Shown piece after piece: positions 34,940 to 45,800 of a stretch of DNA of 64,000 nt. Under the pieces are notes generated by a model. It saw only the letters and a list, made by a program, of their open reading frames with translations, made no database searches and had not been told where the DNA came from. Every line of letters begins with the position of its first letter. Position 1 is the stretch's first letter. The stretch comes from Sphingobacterium olei (GTDB lineage: Bacteria; Bacteroidota; Bacteroidia; Sphingobacteriales; Sphingobacteriaceae). Location of the stretch: contig NZ_SUME01000003.1 in assembly GCF_005048855.1 (NCBI RefSeq), positions 434,001-498,000 of the forward strand, in the 5' to 3' direction. Both the position numbers and the translations under genes were made by a program.

Positions 34940-35878
34940 CTATATTAGATTGCTCTCTTTTAGGACATTATTCATATTTCGTACGGCATCAGCACTTGCT
35001 TTGAAAAGTTCTTTTTCGCGGTCACTTAGTTGAATAGGGACGATTCTCTCCCAGCCATTCTTATTGATAATAACGGGTACACCAATATTGATATCTTCTT
35101 CACCAAGTTCACCCTCCAAATATACGGATGCCGTAAATAGTCGATTCTGATTTAGCACTATGCTCTCTACCATTGCGGCTGCGGCTGCTCCGGGAGCATA
35201 CCAGGCAGATGTACCGATCAGTGCGGTAAGCGTCGCTCCGCCTACCATCGTTTTTTTAACAATCTCTTCTTGTTCTCCCTCATCTAAGAAGTTAGTAACT
35301 GGAATACTGTTCCACGTAGCATGATCGATTAAGGGAATCATCGTGGTATCGCCGTGGCCACCAACTACAATCGCATTTAAATCGTTAGGAGACGCGTTGA
35401 GTTTTGTCGCTAACTGATATCTAAAACGCGCGGAATCCAATGCGCCACCCATCCCAATTATTCTGTTTTTTGGTAAGCCGCTCGATTTAAAAGCTAAATA
35501 AGTCATGGTGTCCATCGGGTTGGATACGACCAAAATAATAATATCCGGAGAATACTTTACTAAATTTTCAACAACAGTCTTTACGATATTCGCATTCGTA
35601 CCTATCAGTTCTTCACGTGTCATGCCCGGTTTCCTTGGAAGACCAGAGGTGACAACAGCTACAGCAGATCCTGCGGTCTGCAAATAATCATTTGTTACAC
35701 CCTTTATTTTGGAATCAAATCCTAATAATGCGGCGGTCTGCATCATATCCTGCGCTTTGCCTTCAGCTACCCCTTCCTTAATATCCAAAAGAACGATTTC
35801 TTCGGCAATATTTCTTCTGACCAGATTATCTGCTGTTGTAGCTCCTACAGCACCGGCACCAATAACAGTTAACTTCAT
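34940..35878 (-). CDS. mdh: Malate dehydrogenase
   Basis: The enzyme interconverts malate and oxaloacetate with NAD. The 312-residue LDH-like form has the NAD motif VIGAGAVGATTADNL (5-19), substrate arginines Arg82 and Arg88 in LPRKPGMTREEL, Arg151, and the catalytic His175 in VGGHGDTTM. The Arg at the second loop position favours malate over lactate. It is a single gene between terminators. Confidence 0.96.
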   Translation of the reverse strand: MKLTVIGAGAVGATTADNLVRRNIAEEIVLLDIKEGVAEGKAQDMMQTAALLGFDSKIKGVTNDYLQTAGSAVAVVTSGLPRKPGMTREELIGTNANIVKTVVENLVKYSPDIIILVVSNPMDTMTYLAFKSSGLPKNRIIGMGGALDSARFRYQLATKLNASPNDLNAIVVGGHGDTTMIPLIDHATWNSIPVTNFLDEGEQEEIVKKTMVGGATLTALIGTSAWYAPGAAAAAMVESIVLNQNRLFTASVYLEGELGEEDINIGVPVIINKNGWERIVPIQLSDREKELFKASADAVRNMNNVLKESNLI

Positions 35879-35950
35879 AGCATTTTATTTTGAATGTTGT
35901 CTTTTTAAACTTACGAAATATTGCTTGAAAATGCGAATGATATAAACGCA

Positions 35951-35976
35951 AAATCCGAAGAAATTTCTTCGGATTT
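35951..35976 (-). terminator. Terminator after tamL
   Basis: A perfect 26-base palindrome (AAATCCGAAGAAA joined to its reverse complement) lies five bases before the tamL stop on the plus strand, downstream of the gene. A further T-rich run follows on the minus strand. Confidence 0.65.
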
Positions 35977-35981
35977 GTCTT

Positions 35982-38300
35982 TTAAAAAGGATAGCCTATT
36001 GCTAAATTGAAAATCAGATTATTTTCTCTCCATTTTCCGCTGCCCAAATCAATATCCTTGAACACCCATCGATCCGACTTAGCATTGTAGGGAATCCGAA
36101 ATGGAATGGCAAAGTCGGTTCTTAAAATCAGAAAGTCAAAATCAAATCGTAGGCCAGCACCACCGCCGACAGCGAGTTCAGATAGAAACTCTTTCGACAA
36201 CCTGCCGCCAGGTTTATTGTCATCCCTATTTTGCAGCCAGATATTTCCGGCGTCTATAAATGCTGCCCAATGTAGGAATCCTGCTATTTTAGCACGATAC
36301 TCTGTGTTGAGTTCGAGCTTATAATCACCAGTCTGATCGGCAAAAAAATTATCCTGACCTAGATTTTCGGGAAGAGAAGATCCGGGACCGACAGACCTAG
36401 CTCGAAATGCGCGAAGTCCATTCGGACCGCCTGTGAAATACTGTTTTAAATAGGGTAAGGAACGTGAATTTCCATAAGAATAACTCGTTCCTATCATAAT
36501 GCGAGAGGCTAACTGGGAGTTGGTCGATAGTTTCATATAATGCCTGAAATCACCCTCGAGTTTTACAAACTGGCTATAGACCGTGTTAAAGAGTTCTTTT
36601 ATATTTCCTTCACTGGCATTGGCTCCTTGGATAAGACCTAAAACGTTTCCGGAAAGATTAACGCCCCCTTTAAAATAAAACGTGTGCTTTTTTTCCTGCT
36701 GCATGGTATTCGTATACGTAAAGTTGTAATTAGGGCCGAACGAAAACTGAGGCTCAATAATATGTCTCAAAGTAGGAACGGTATCCATCTGCGCTTCGTA
36801 TTCTGGGGTCACATTACGGGGTTGTACGTATATAATTTCCGCTAGTGCTAAGTCATGTTGTTTTCTGTCATTTTCTTTCCAATTGTATCCATAATTAAGA
36901 CTGGTAGAATTTAATGTATACGCAGTACGTCTATTCAGAAATTCATAGCCCAGTTTCAGATAAGTACGTGGAATATACTTCCTCGAGGGAGCCCATTTGT
37001 ACGGAGATAGCAGACGAGGCCAGGTAATGGCCGCTTCGGCACCATATCGGTAATAGGATGAGTTTAGATTAACGTTACCGCCGGTTTGAGTTTCATAACC
37101 TCCAAAAACATTTAAAGTCAATGTCTCAAAACCGCGGAATGCATTCCTTAATGTCCATGTAACATTTGCTTCTGACCCATTGTAGACCGTAGCGGTCTTG
37201 CCTAATACTTCAAATCGCAAGGATTTTTTAGGTAGTGGGGTCAGATAATAATATACGTCTAATGTATTCACCGAATCAGGGTTGTCTTCGAAATTGTTTT
37301 TGACAAATTTAAATGTGTTTAGATTGACCAAATGATTAATGGTTTGGTTATGGTCATGTCTATTATAGTATTCACCTCGCTCAAAAAAGATATGGTTGGC
37401 GAGTACCTTTCGACGGTAGGTTTTATTACGATCGATAATGTAATAATTATTAGCGAACAATTCCAGATTCCGTGGACGACTCTGCCGCTGATATCCCTCT
37501 GTGTTCAACGTATAGTTGGGATAAATAAATATGTTGCCGATTTTTTGAGGATGTATGGCTTTTTCTGAAGTTTCTGGCTTCAAATTAACATACATGTTTA
37601 CCTTATGATCTCCAATAGTACTATCCACTTCAACCAAGAGGTTGTCTGGGCTGAAATAGTAATAACCTTGATTCTTCAGATCGTCATCTATTCGCTCGCG
37701 TTCATTGATAATAACATCCAAATTGTAGTTCTTCCCCTTTTGCAACAACGATTTGTCCCGGGTTTCTAAAATATCTACTCCAATTTGACGCGTACTGTCA
37801 ATATCAAATTTGACGGAGTTAATCCGATAGATGCTTCTCGGGATACCGTAATAAGTAACTGTTGCAAATTTACCATTGATAGAGGTGTCTGAAGAAAAAG
37901 ATGCATTAAAAAAACCTAAGTTTTCTAATCGGTTTCGGAGTAAGTTCTCGTTGTATTCACGGTTCACATCACTTAATAATATAGGTTCTTCTCCTTGACG
38001 TTTGAGCCATCTTCGGACAAAGTTTGTCGTTGAATCAGTCCCCCCTCCCATATTCCAAAGGGATAGTTTCCATCTCCATCCCAGAATTTTTGAATTCGGT
38101 TCAGGACGTAACATGGATTCTAAGCTTTCTTCGAAGGCTTCTTTGCGGTCGGTGGCTACACCGGTATCTACCTGCAGTTCTACTTTGCCCTCGTCATACA
38201 ATTTTTCGTCTTCCGTCAGGTACTTGGTCGAATTACACGAGCTTACGAGGATTCCAAGGATAGCCAATAATGTTATTATTTTTTGGTTAATCATTTTCAT
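35982..38300 (-). CDS. tamL: TamL, BamA/TamA-family outer membrane lipoprotein
   Basis: TamL is the Bacteroidota lipoprotein form of the TamA/Omp85 barrel that works with TamB. ATG 38300 gives 772 residues with a lipoprotein signal (LLAILGILVSSC). The frame opens six codons earlier; either way the start overlaps the tamB stop. POTRA-like repeats (about 20-360) precede a C-terminal 16-strand barrel. The barrel has FTGGPNGLRAFRARSVGPGS (the Omp85 loop 6 VRGF/Y-like motif), GGGAGLRFDFDF and the terminal aromatic end. Overlap with tamB signals translational coupling. Confidence 0.88.
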   Translation of the reverse strand: MKMINQKIITLLAILGILVSSCNSTKYLTEDEKLYDEGKVELQVDTGVATDRKEAFEESLESMLRPEPNSKILGWRWKLSLWNMGGGTDSTTNFVRRWLKRQGEEPILLSDVNREYNENLLRNRLENLGFFNASFSSDTSINGKFATVTYYGIPRSIYRINSVKFDIDSTRQIGVDILETRDKSLLQKGKNYNLDVIINERERIDDDLKNQGYYYFSPDNLLVEVDSTIGDHKVNMYVNLKPETSEKAIHPQKIGNIFIYPNYTLNTEGYQRQSRPRNLELFANNYYIIDRNKTYRRKVLANHIFFERGEYYNRHDHNQTINHLVNLNTFKFVKNNFEDNPDSVNTLDVYYYLTPLPKKSLRFEVLGKTATVYNGSEANVTWTLRNAFRGFETLTLNVFGGYETQTGGNVNLNSSYYRYGAEAAITWPRLLSPYKWAPSRKYIPRTYLKLGYEFLNRRTAYTLNSTSLNYGYNWKENDRKQHDLALAEIIYVQPRNVTPEYEAQMDTVPTLRHIIEPQFSFGPNYNFTYTNTMQQEKKHTFYFKGGVNLSGNVLGLIQGANASEGNIKELFNTVYSQFVKLEGDFRHYMKLSTNSQLASRIMIGTSYSYGNSRSLPYLKQYFTGGPNGLRAFRARSVGPGSSLPENLGQDNFFADQTGDYKLELNTEYRAKIAGFLHWAAFIDAGNIWLQNRDDNKPGGRLSKEFLSELAVGGGAGLRFDFDFLILRTDFAIPFRIPYNAKSDRWVFKDIDLGSGKWRENNLIFNLAIGYPF

Positions 38301-41300
38301 ACCTTTCCTCATCTTCATTTCTTATCACTGTATTTGCCGTGTCTTTTATTGCTTTTGTTGAATTAGTATCGGTACTGTTGTTAGTCGAATCGGGCTGTTG
38401 CTTTAATTCCTGCCGCTCTCTTTCTCGTACTCGTTTTCGAAATTCAGGACTGTGTTTCATCAAACTGTCGCGCAAGATCAACCGTACGCTGTCACGATAT
38501 ACGGAGTCGGAGTCCATTCGTTCCACATCAAATCTTCTTCTGAAACTTCGTGTATCCGCGTTATAATATTCTTCTAGAGCCTTGGAGTTCATGAACAATT
38601 CTTTAAACTTATTATAGTCCATAGTGATGATGAAGCCGATTCCCGTTTCAACAAACTGTCCTTGTAACGTCGCTTGATACTGATTTTTGCGGTACACGCG
38701 GGCGAAATACCTGCCGTCCTTAGATAATTGGTAGTCCAATGAAATATCACCGGCTATATTGCTGGGTTTTTCACCAGGGCGCGTGTTACCTTCAACTTCA
38801 AAGTTAGAACCAATGGTCACCTTAAGTCTATCGTCAAAAAGCATTTTTGAAACACCTACATTTAGATCAGTTCGGTTTTGACCGGATCCGGTCAGATAAT
38901 CCTGTTCCGACTGCAAATTGAAATCCAACTCTACACCCTTGATCAAATCGGAGGCAAGATTATTTAACTGTGCCGTTAGCAGTGAGCTGACGGAATTCCG
39001 CGCCATACCTTCAACACCTCCACCACCTGATAAACTTTCGAAAGGGTTGGCGGACATAAATCTTCCGAGTATAATCAATGAGAATACCTGCTTATTTAAT
39101 TCTGCCGGATCTTCTCGTATCGTAGTTAGGCCGATATTGACTTTACTTACAACATCTTGGGATACCATAGCATTATCTTCATCCATGTCAATGTCAAAGT
39201 TAATATTTGGCTTGAATAATTCACCTGTCAAAATCAATTTGACGTCAAATGGAATACGTTGTTTATAAAGGTTCTGATTTTCTGCTCCAATCTGATTACT
39301 TACTAGTTCCAATGTCGGGAATTTCCCTTTGTAAAGAGCAGTGATATCAAGCCGGGCATCTAATGGATCTCCGTTCCACGTGATAGTACTTCCTTTCTGA
39401 AATTTAAACGCCCTGCTCACAGGTCCGAAGTTGAACGAATAATTACCATCTTCTACCGTATATGTGCCCGACATGGTAATGTTACTATTTGCATCTATCG
39501 TAGTATTTAATTCCGCTATACCTTGGATATTGAGCGCATCCTGTGATCCCTCATCGATAATAACCTTAAATTTCGCTCCAGGATCGGTCGATATATTAAG
39601 TGCCACATCAAATCCTGAGAGGGTAGATGCGGTCGTTAGGGAGTCCAGTTTTGCAAATACATTGGCCCGTGAAGTATCGCTTTTATCGACAAACTTAACC
39701 ACGCCATCCCGCTCTGCAACGCCCGGATTTTCATTAGGAATGATAAAGACAAAATCCGTATTCTCATTTACACTGATATCACCATCAACCGATGGTTTGT
39801 TCAGATTTCCGCGTACGCGGATGTTCGAGCTTACATACAATTTGCCAAAGAAAAGATCGTTGTCTTCCCGTGTTGAATTCACAACAGCAAAATCATCTGT
39901 GGTAAGGTTCAGGTTGAAATCAAAATCACTATACGTGGTGGTGCGTACAGTACCGTTCAAGCGGGCAAAATTGCCTCTAGCATCTTTAATCTCGAACTGC
40001 CTGAATTGAATACCTTGATTATTGAAGGAAATTTTCTGATTGTTCATCAAGAAATCTGCGTTAAGCATCGTGACATTTAATTTACCCTGCTGGAAAGTCA
40101 GTTCCCCATTAATCCGGGGCGCCGCAGTGCTGCCTGTAATTTTTAGGGACCCTACCAAATCTCCATCTGCATCTTGCAGTGATCCCATACTGAATGCCTG
40201 AACGGTCGTTAATTTCATGGGTTTAAGATCCAGTGTAGCATTAAAGCTGGACTCGCCGGTAGGAGGAGTGTAATATTGACCTATTAATTGCACATCATTT
40301 CCATTTTCTGTGATGCGAACGTCAGCTGCAAACGTATTTTCGGTTTCATTATTTACTTTTACAAGTATATTACCTATGGTATCTGCTCCAAAAAAGAACT
40401 TTTTTATTTCTATATCAGAAACAAAGACAGGACTGCTTTCTAATCGGGAGAGGGTCGCAGATCCATTGATGCCACCACCGAGGTCTAACGTTTCTGATTC
40501 GAGCATTTTACTGAATGTCTCTATCCTGAAATTATTGAATGTTACATCAATGGGGGCATTTAATGTAGAGTCTTGTGACTGAATTAATAGTTCCTGCCCG
40601 TTGTTAGACAGTCTAAAATCATGAGCGCGGATACCATCTGTACCGAAGGCAATTTCATTGGCAGACGAAATATTCCACTTATCATAGTTCAGCATAAGAC
40701 CGTCTTCAAATAGGCTTAAGATATAATTGTTTTCGTTGACGGCCATTTTAGCCCCTAGATGATAACGGTCTTTCTCTTGTTTATCCTTAATCCACAGACC
40801 AAAGTCAAGATTATTTTCAATGACCTTTCCGCTCAATACGGTATTGATCAATTCGATATTACTGATTTTAATACGGTTGATTAGTGCTGAATAATAAAGT
40901 GTACTATCTAATGTATTAATGTCTATTCCCACATTTTCCACCTCCATGCCGTCATATATTATCTTCGGCGCAATTAATTTGGCCATAATACTTTTACTCT
41001 TACTATCAAAAGTACCATCCAGTGTTACATCCTGCATCTCTTCAAGCTGTGGAAAGAAATCACGGATGAACCGGGAATTATTTATTGCAGCTGAAAATTC
41101 AAAGTTTTGATCTTCGTACCGTGTGGTGTCGGGAAGTACATTTTTTGGATTATAGTACACTTGGGAAATATCCTGTATGGAACTACCCAGTTCGGTAAGT
41201 TTGTATTTTCCAACCAAATGCGCATTTAGGAATTCCGAGTTCAGCACTAGCGTATTTCTACTCGTGTCTGCGATTGCCGCCAGTGATATGGTATCTAGCG

Positions 41301-43569
41301 CAAACCGATTTTCATTATAGGCAATAGAAGATTGTGTAATGTCAATTTTCCCATTGAGGTAGTTTAAATCTGCAGTTTCAAAATCTGCAGTTATTTTTCC
41401 ATGATAACGGATGTGATCGGTCGTCAAGTTCAGATTCTTGAGATTTACACTATCTATCATCAATTCCATGTTCGCTTTTGGGTACTGCCCTCTCATATCG
41501 GCGGCGAGATCAAGATTAAATTTGATATTAGGATCAGGACTAGTAACGTTTCCGGCAATATCGCCGTCATTCGCAGTGAGATCAAGTACAATACCTTTAT
41601 AGCTATACCCCATTGCATCTAACCTGTTAATTGTCCCGCTTACCTCCGCTGCCATAGTTTGTGGATTCAGCCCGTGACCTTTTATGTTGGCGTCCATAGC
41701 AATGATTCCTAGCACAGAATCCTGATTTAAGATATGACCAATATTAAAGTTGTCTATCGATACGTATGCATCGTAGGTAGTATCTCTTTGCCCCATATTT
41801 AAAGAACCATTTACGGTGGCATTTCCTTTATCTGTTATCAAACTCATATTGACATCTCCGCCAGACATTCCACCTTTTAATGTGCCAGATAATGAAATGG
41901 AGTTAGGTAGTTGTATGCTGTCGGGAAGCAACGATTTATCCACCAATCGTTCGATATCACGTCTGCTGGTGGTAAACTTTTTGAGGCTAAGATTTACATT
42001 CATTCGATCCATATCTGGCAGTCCGCTGATATCTGCACTTGCAATAATATGCGTATTATCAAGGGTTTTAAACTCCAGTTTTGGGATATGCAGGTCATTT
42101 AGTCTGCCTTGGATACGTCCGTCTAAGTAGAACCGTTTAGTAATCAACGGTTTCATGGCCTCTATATTTTCTAGATCAGGCACAAAATATCGTATATCTG
42201 ACATGTCAATTTGGCTTTTATTGATACGCGCATCGATAGTCATGCTGCTTGGATTACTGCTGATGGCTTCCAAGGAAGGGTATGTTACTTTGATATAATC
42301 GCGAATAATGGTTTTATTAGTTTCCGCTAATAAATTTTCAATCGTCGCTCCAGTACTAGAATATACAAAATCTGCTTTTAGCTGTTTGAGATAAAAGCCG
42401 GAGTGATCTTTTATGGAAAGATTAGCTAGGGAACCTGAAATGGAATCTGCAGCGTAATAGAGGTCGTCCAATCCCCCGGCAAGATCGGTTATCTTAATAT
42501 TCGAGTAGTCGAATCCTTTTGTACGGGATTGATTATCGTCTTTAAACCAAAAATTGGTTTTCTCTATAGAGAGCTTGTTTGCTGAGACAATCCAACTCAT
42601 CGATGCACTCGTATCTGCTAGAGCACTATTTACCTTAGCATTATTCTGCTTTCCAAAGAACACATACGAATCAGATTCTTTCAGCATAATTTCGTTGAGT
42701 CGAACGATTTCCTTATTAAGATCTATTTCTGCCACATTTGCAGATAAGTTTTTAATGTAAAATTTCGTGTTCATCGCCGAAGAGCTATCGGTATACCGTA
42801 CTAAAATATCTTTCAGAATGATTGACCTGGTCGCCAAATTGGGCAACAGTGAAGAGTTTTCTACAGATTGGTCTGTAATGCCAAAATCCTCAGCAGTAGG
42901 AGTAGTGGCAGCTGTGGCCGGAGCCCATTGTTTGATGTCTGCATTTAGACCCGTAATATGAATGACCGGCATGTCAAAAGACATATTGTTGGTCAGATCA
43001 AAATTCTTAACACGGGTATCAAAATGTGTTAAACCAATGTCGGCAGAAGTGCCGATCATGTCGTCTTTGTAAATAAAACGGATACGATCAAAATTTACTT
43101 TATCAATATCAAATACTAAGGCCGATGCGGTATCAGTATCAATGGCACTTTCTTTTTCCGAGGTAAAAGCTTTTAATATATAATCAAAATTGAACGCTCC
43201 GTCTGGTGCTGTACGTATTATTTTGGCGGTAATACCCGCAAGATCTAATTCTTGGATTTCAACTGTATTTTTAAATAACTTGAACATATTGATGTCGACA
43301 GATAGCTTCTCTCCGGCTAAGAGCGTGTCTTGACTCTGATCTTCAAAATAGACATTTTCTAATACGAGCTTTTTGGGAAAAGTGATATTGATATAACCAA
43401 TATTTACTGGTGTACCAATTTTGTTTTCCAAATAACTAGTTACTTTTCCAACGACATAATTCTGTACGGATGGCAACCTTATTAAGAAAATAACTAATAG
43501 AAGCAAGGCTATTATAGCGCCTAGGATCCACAGAATGGTTTTTAGAAAAATACGGCTTAATCTGTTCAA
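38287..43569 (-). CDS. tamB: TamB, translocation and assembly module inner membrane component
   Basis: TamB is a very long periplasm-spanning protein that carries phospholipid or client proteins toward the outer membrane. The 1760-residue protein has one N-terminal membrane helix (about 11-31), a long beta-rich taco-like body and a C-terminal DUF490 domain (about 1300-1600). The closing part (about 1600-1760) is charged and low in complexity. Upstream on the minus strand there is a 275-base gap with the divergent regulator's promoter. Its stop overlaps the tamL start by about 14 bases, so they form one unit. Confidence 0.9.
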   Translation of the reverse strand: MNRLSRIFLKTILWILGAIIALLLLVIFLIRLPSVQNYVVGKVTSYLENKIGTPVNIGYINITFPKKLVLENVYFEDQSQDTLLAGEKLSVDINMFKLFKNTVEIQELDLAGITAKIIRTAPDGAFNFDYILKAFTSEKESAIDTDTASALVFDIDKVNFDRIRFIYKDDMIGTSADIGLTHFDTRVKNFDLTNNMSFDMPVIHITGLNADIKQWAPATAATTPTAEDFGITDQSVENSSLLPNLATRSIILKDILVRYTDSSSAMNTKFYIKNLSANVAEIDLNKEIVRLNEIMLKESDSYVFFGKQNNAKVNSALADTSASMSWIVSANKLSIEKTNFWFKDDNQSRTKGFDYSNIKITDLAGGLDDLYYAADSISGSLANLSIKDHSGFYLKQLKADFVYSSTGATIENLLAETNKTIIRDYIKVTYPSLEAISSNPSSMTIDARINKSQIDMSDIRYFVPDLENIEAMKPLITKRFYLDGRIQGRLNDLHIPKLEFKTLDNTHIIASADISGLPDMDRMNVNLSLKKFTTSRRDIERLVDKSLLPDSIQLPNSISLSGTLKGGMSGGDVNMSLITDKGNATVNGSLNMGQRDTTYDAYVSIDNFNIGHILNQDSVLGIIAMDANIKGHGLNPQTMAAEVSGTINRLDAMGYSYKGIVLDLTANDGDIAGNVTSPDPNIKFNLDLAADMRGQYPKANMELMIDSVNLKNLNLTTDHIRYHGKITADFETADLNYLNGKIDITQSSIAYNENRFALDTISLAAIADTSRNTLVLNSEFLNAHLVGKYKLTELGSSIQDISQVYYNPKNVLPDTTRYEDQNFEFSAAINNSRFIRDFFPQLEEMQDVTLDGTFDSKSKSIMAKLIAPKIIYDGMEVENVGIDINTLDSTLYYSALINRIKISNIELINTVLSGKVIENNLDFGLWIKDKQEKDRYHLGAKMAVNENNYILSLFEDGLMLNYDKWNISSANEIAFGTDGIRAHDFRLSNNGQELLIQSQDSTLNAPIDVTFNNFRIETFSKMLESETLDLGGGINGSATLSRLESSPVFVSDIEIKKFFFGADTIGNILVKVNNETENTFAADVRITENGNDVQLIGQYYTPPTGESSFNATLDLKPMKLTTVQAFSMGSLQDADGDLVGSLKITGSTAAPRINGELTFQQGKLNVTMLNADFLMNNQKISFNNQGIQFRQFEIKDARGNFARLNGTVRTTTYSDFDFNLNLTTDDFAVVNSTREDNDLFFGKLYVSSNIRVRGNLNKPSVDGDISVNENTDFVFIIPNENPGVAERDGVVKFVDKSDTSRANVFAKLDSLTTASTLSGFDVALNISTDPGAKFKVIIDEGSQDALNIQGIAELNTTIDANSNITMSGTYTVEDGNYSFNFGPVSRAFKFQKGSTITWNGDPLDARLDITALYKGKFPTLELVSNQIGAENQNLYKQRIPFDVKLILTGELFKPNINFDIDMDEDNAMVSQDVVSKVNIGLTTIREDPAELNKQVFSLIILGRFMSANPFESLSGGGGVEGMARNSVSSLLTAQLNNLASDLIKGVELDFNLQSEQDYLTGSGQNRTDLNVGVSKMLFDDRLKVTIGSNFEVEGNTRPGEKPSNIAGDISLDYQLSKDGRYFARVYRKNQYQATLQGQFVETGIGFIITMDYNKFKELFMNSKALEEYYNADTRSFRRRFDVERMDSDSVYRDSVRLILRDSLMKHSPEFRKRVRERERQELKQQPDSTNNSTDTNSTKAIKDTANTVIRNEDEERYEND

Positions 43570-43728
43570 TTTACGTGTATATGTTAAGTTATCCTATTTG
43601 TGACTTATTGTTAATAACGTAAAAGTAATTTAAATGTTTATGTTTTGAAGGTTTTTGGTGCTGATTTGCAATAAAAAACACGAAAAATATTTTTTCGCTA
43701 AGCTAAAATTTTTATTGTCTGTTGCCTC

Positions 43729-43751
43729 AATTCCTAAATTTTTCCTAATTC
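43729..43751 (+). promoter_or_regulatory. Direct-repeat element upstream of the response regulator (site 1)
   Basis: Two TTCCTAA half-sites begin at 43731 and 43742, 11 bases apart, as expected for an OmpR-type dimer. The whole 23-base element differs in only two positions from the element at 45799-45821. A shared TTTAAACAAG follows at 43769-43778. Confidence 0.75.
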
Positions 43752-43844
43752 TGTAATTAGATTGTATTTTTAAACAAGAAAAACTCATCGACACTCGATC
43801 TAACTTACTGAAGACGAGAGAAGTCCGGAAGTAACTATATAGGG

Positions 43845-44516
43845 ATGAAAATATTAATTATAGAAGACGAAGTAGAATTATTGCATAACGTGCAGGAATT
43901 TCTGGAGCAGGAAAGTTACTTGATAGAGTCCGCGACGAATTATGACGCTGCTGTAGAAAAAGTTCTTTCCTATCAATACGATTGTGTATTATTGGATATT
44001 ATGTTGCCTGGAGGAAATGGCTTGGATATTCTTCGTGTGCTTAAGAAAGAAAAGAAAGATCAACCCGTACTGATATTATCTGCTAAGGATTCTGTTGAAG
44101 ATAAAGTGCTGGGTTTAGAAATCGGAGCAGACGATTATTTGGCAAAACCATTTCATCTTTCAGAATTGTTAGCGCGTGTTAAATCCATTATTCGTCGTCA
44201 CATGCACCATGGAAATCCAGTTATTTCTTACAAAGATGTTACATTGAACCCAGATTTAAGACAAGTACAGATAGGTGATAGAGACATCACATTAAATAGG
44301 AAAGAATATGATATTTTGTACTATTTGATGCTGCGTCCGAATAAACTGATGGAGAAAACGACTATTGCGGAGACAGTATGGGGAGATAATATCGATCAGG
44401 CAGACAATCTAGACTTTATCTATTCACAAATAAAGAACTTAAAGCGCAAGTTGAAAGAGGCGGGGGCACAAATAGATATTCAGGCAGTGTATGGAGTGGG
44501 GTATAAGTTGATTTAA
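43845..44516 (+). CDS. OmpR-family response regulator
   Basis: The protein has 223 residues. The receiver domain (about 1-115) has Glu-Asp (7-8), the phospho-acceptor Asp51 in VLLDIMLPGGNG, Ser in LILSAKDS and Lys in LAKPFH. The OmpR-type winged helix (about 125-220) has LNRKEYDILYYLMLRPNKL and the recognition helix LDFIYSQIKNLKRKLK. It is 3 bases upstream of its kinase gene. A repeat element of the right geometry lies about 115 bases upstream, implying autoregulation. Confidence 0.94.
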   Translation: MKILIIEDEVELLHNVQEFLEQESYLIESATNYDAAVEKVLSYQYDCVLLDIMLPGGNGLDILRVLKKEKKDQPVLILSAKDSVEDKVLGLEIGADDYLAKPFHLSELLARVKSIIRRHMHHGNPVISYKDVTLNPDLRQVQIGDRDITLNRKEYDILYYLMLRPNKLMEKTTIAETVWGDNIDQADNLDFIYSQIKNLKRKLKEAGAQIDIQAVYGVGYKLI

Positions 44517-44519
44517 ACG

Positions 44520-45800
44520 ATGGACGTTTCGGTAAAGAATTATACAAATAGATACATCATCATTACCATATTGGTCGTCATGGCTATATGGGCTTTGTTA
44601 TTTTACGCTGTATTGATGGACGAAGTGTACGACAATGTAGATGATGGTCTAAAGAATCAAAAGATCGAAATTATTCGGGAGGCGTATATTAATTCAGATA
44701 TACTGAATAACACCAGGGAATTCGGAATCAATCAGTTCCGGATATTGCCAGGTAATGCGGATGATTTTACAGACAGAAACCATTTCACGAATGAACTGAT
44801 TTATATGCCTTACGATGATGAAGATGAACCTTATCGGGTATTGAGAACCGGGTTTTATAGCAAAGAAGGAAATCCTTATCTACTAGAGATACGTACATCC
44901 ACGGTAGAACAAGATGATTTTTTAATCAATTTAGCGATTTCGCTAACCGTACTTTACATGGTTATTATCCTGAGCATTCTCGTGGTAAACCAGTTGATAT
45001 TAACTAGAGCGTGGCTCCCATTTACCCGGATCCTTTCCAATCTCAGCAATTATCGTTTCGGAGATGTATCTTCTTTTCAACTTGTAGAAACGAAGGTTAA
45101 GGAATTCAACGAATTGAATAGTCAGATTAGCCTCATGATCCAACGCAACGAATCTGTGTTTAATGAGCAGAAACGATTCTTGGAGAATGCTTCCCATGAA
45201 TTGCAGACACCCTTGGCGATTACAATTAATAAATTGGATCTTTTGTTGCAAGATGATAAACTTTTGGAACAGCAGCTCGTTAAAATAGCAGAAGCAAAAC
45301 AATCGCTCCACCGGATGGTGGGTCTTAATAAATCACTTTTAATGCTTTCTAGAATAGATAATCATCAATATAAAGAAATTGAAAACGTAAATTTCAACGA
45401 ACTGACAAAAGAGCTTTTACGGGATGTCGAAGATTATGTTAGTTTTCGGGAGGTAAAATTTAATTTAATTGAAGAAGCCATATTTAACACTTCGTGTAAT
45501 CCAGATTTAGCAAGGATATTGATTTCTAATTTGCTTCGTAATGCGATTAAACACAATACCAATCCCGGTGTAATAGACATTCAAATTTCTTCCAATAGAC
45601 TGGATATCTGTAACCCGAGTACATCAGGGGCATTGAATCCTCAATATATTTTTGAACGATTCCATAAGGGGTATCAAGATAGTCAGTCCAATGGCTTAGG
45701 GCTTTCGATTGTCAAGTCGATCGTTGAGACGTATCCAAATCTGGAGATAGCGTACCGATTTGAAAATAATTTTCATGTTTTTTCGCTAATTCGCTCGTAA
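44520..45800 (+). CDS. Sensor histidine kinase
   Basis: The 426-residue kinase has two membrane segments (about 12-33 and 136-160) flanking a periplasmic domain of about 100 residues (34-135), an HAMP-like linker (about 165-215), the phospho-acceptor His226 in ENASHELQTPLAITINK and N box NLLRNAIKHN. The catalytic part is short, with a G2-type GLGLSIVKSIV. It follows the regulator by 3 bases, and its stop codon is immediately adjacent to the second copy of the regulator-type repeat. Confidence 0.93.
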   Translation: MDVSVKNYTNRYIIITILVVMAIWALLFYAVLMDEVYDNVDDGLKNQKIEIIREAYINSDILNNTREFGINQFRILPGNADDFTDRNHFTNELIYMPYDDEDEPYRVLRTGFYSKEGNPYLLEIRTSTVEQDDFLINLAISLTVLYMVIILSILVVNQLILTRAWLPFTRILSNLSNYRFGDVSSFQLVETKVKEFNELNSQISLMIQRNESVFNEQKRFLENASHELQTPLAITINKLDLLLQDDKLLEQQLVKIAEAKQSLHRMVGLNKSLLMLSRIDNHQYKEIENVNFNELTKELLRDVEDYVSFREVKFNLIEEAIFNTSCNPDLARILISNLLRNAIKHNTNPGVIDIQISSNRLDICNPSTSGALNPQYIFERFHKGYQDSQSNGLGLSIVKSIVETYPNLEIAYRFENNFHVFSLIRS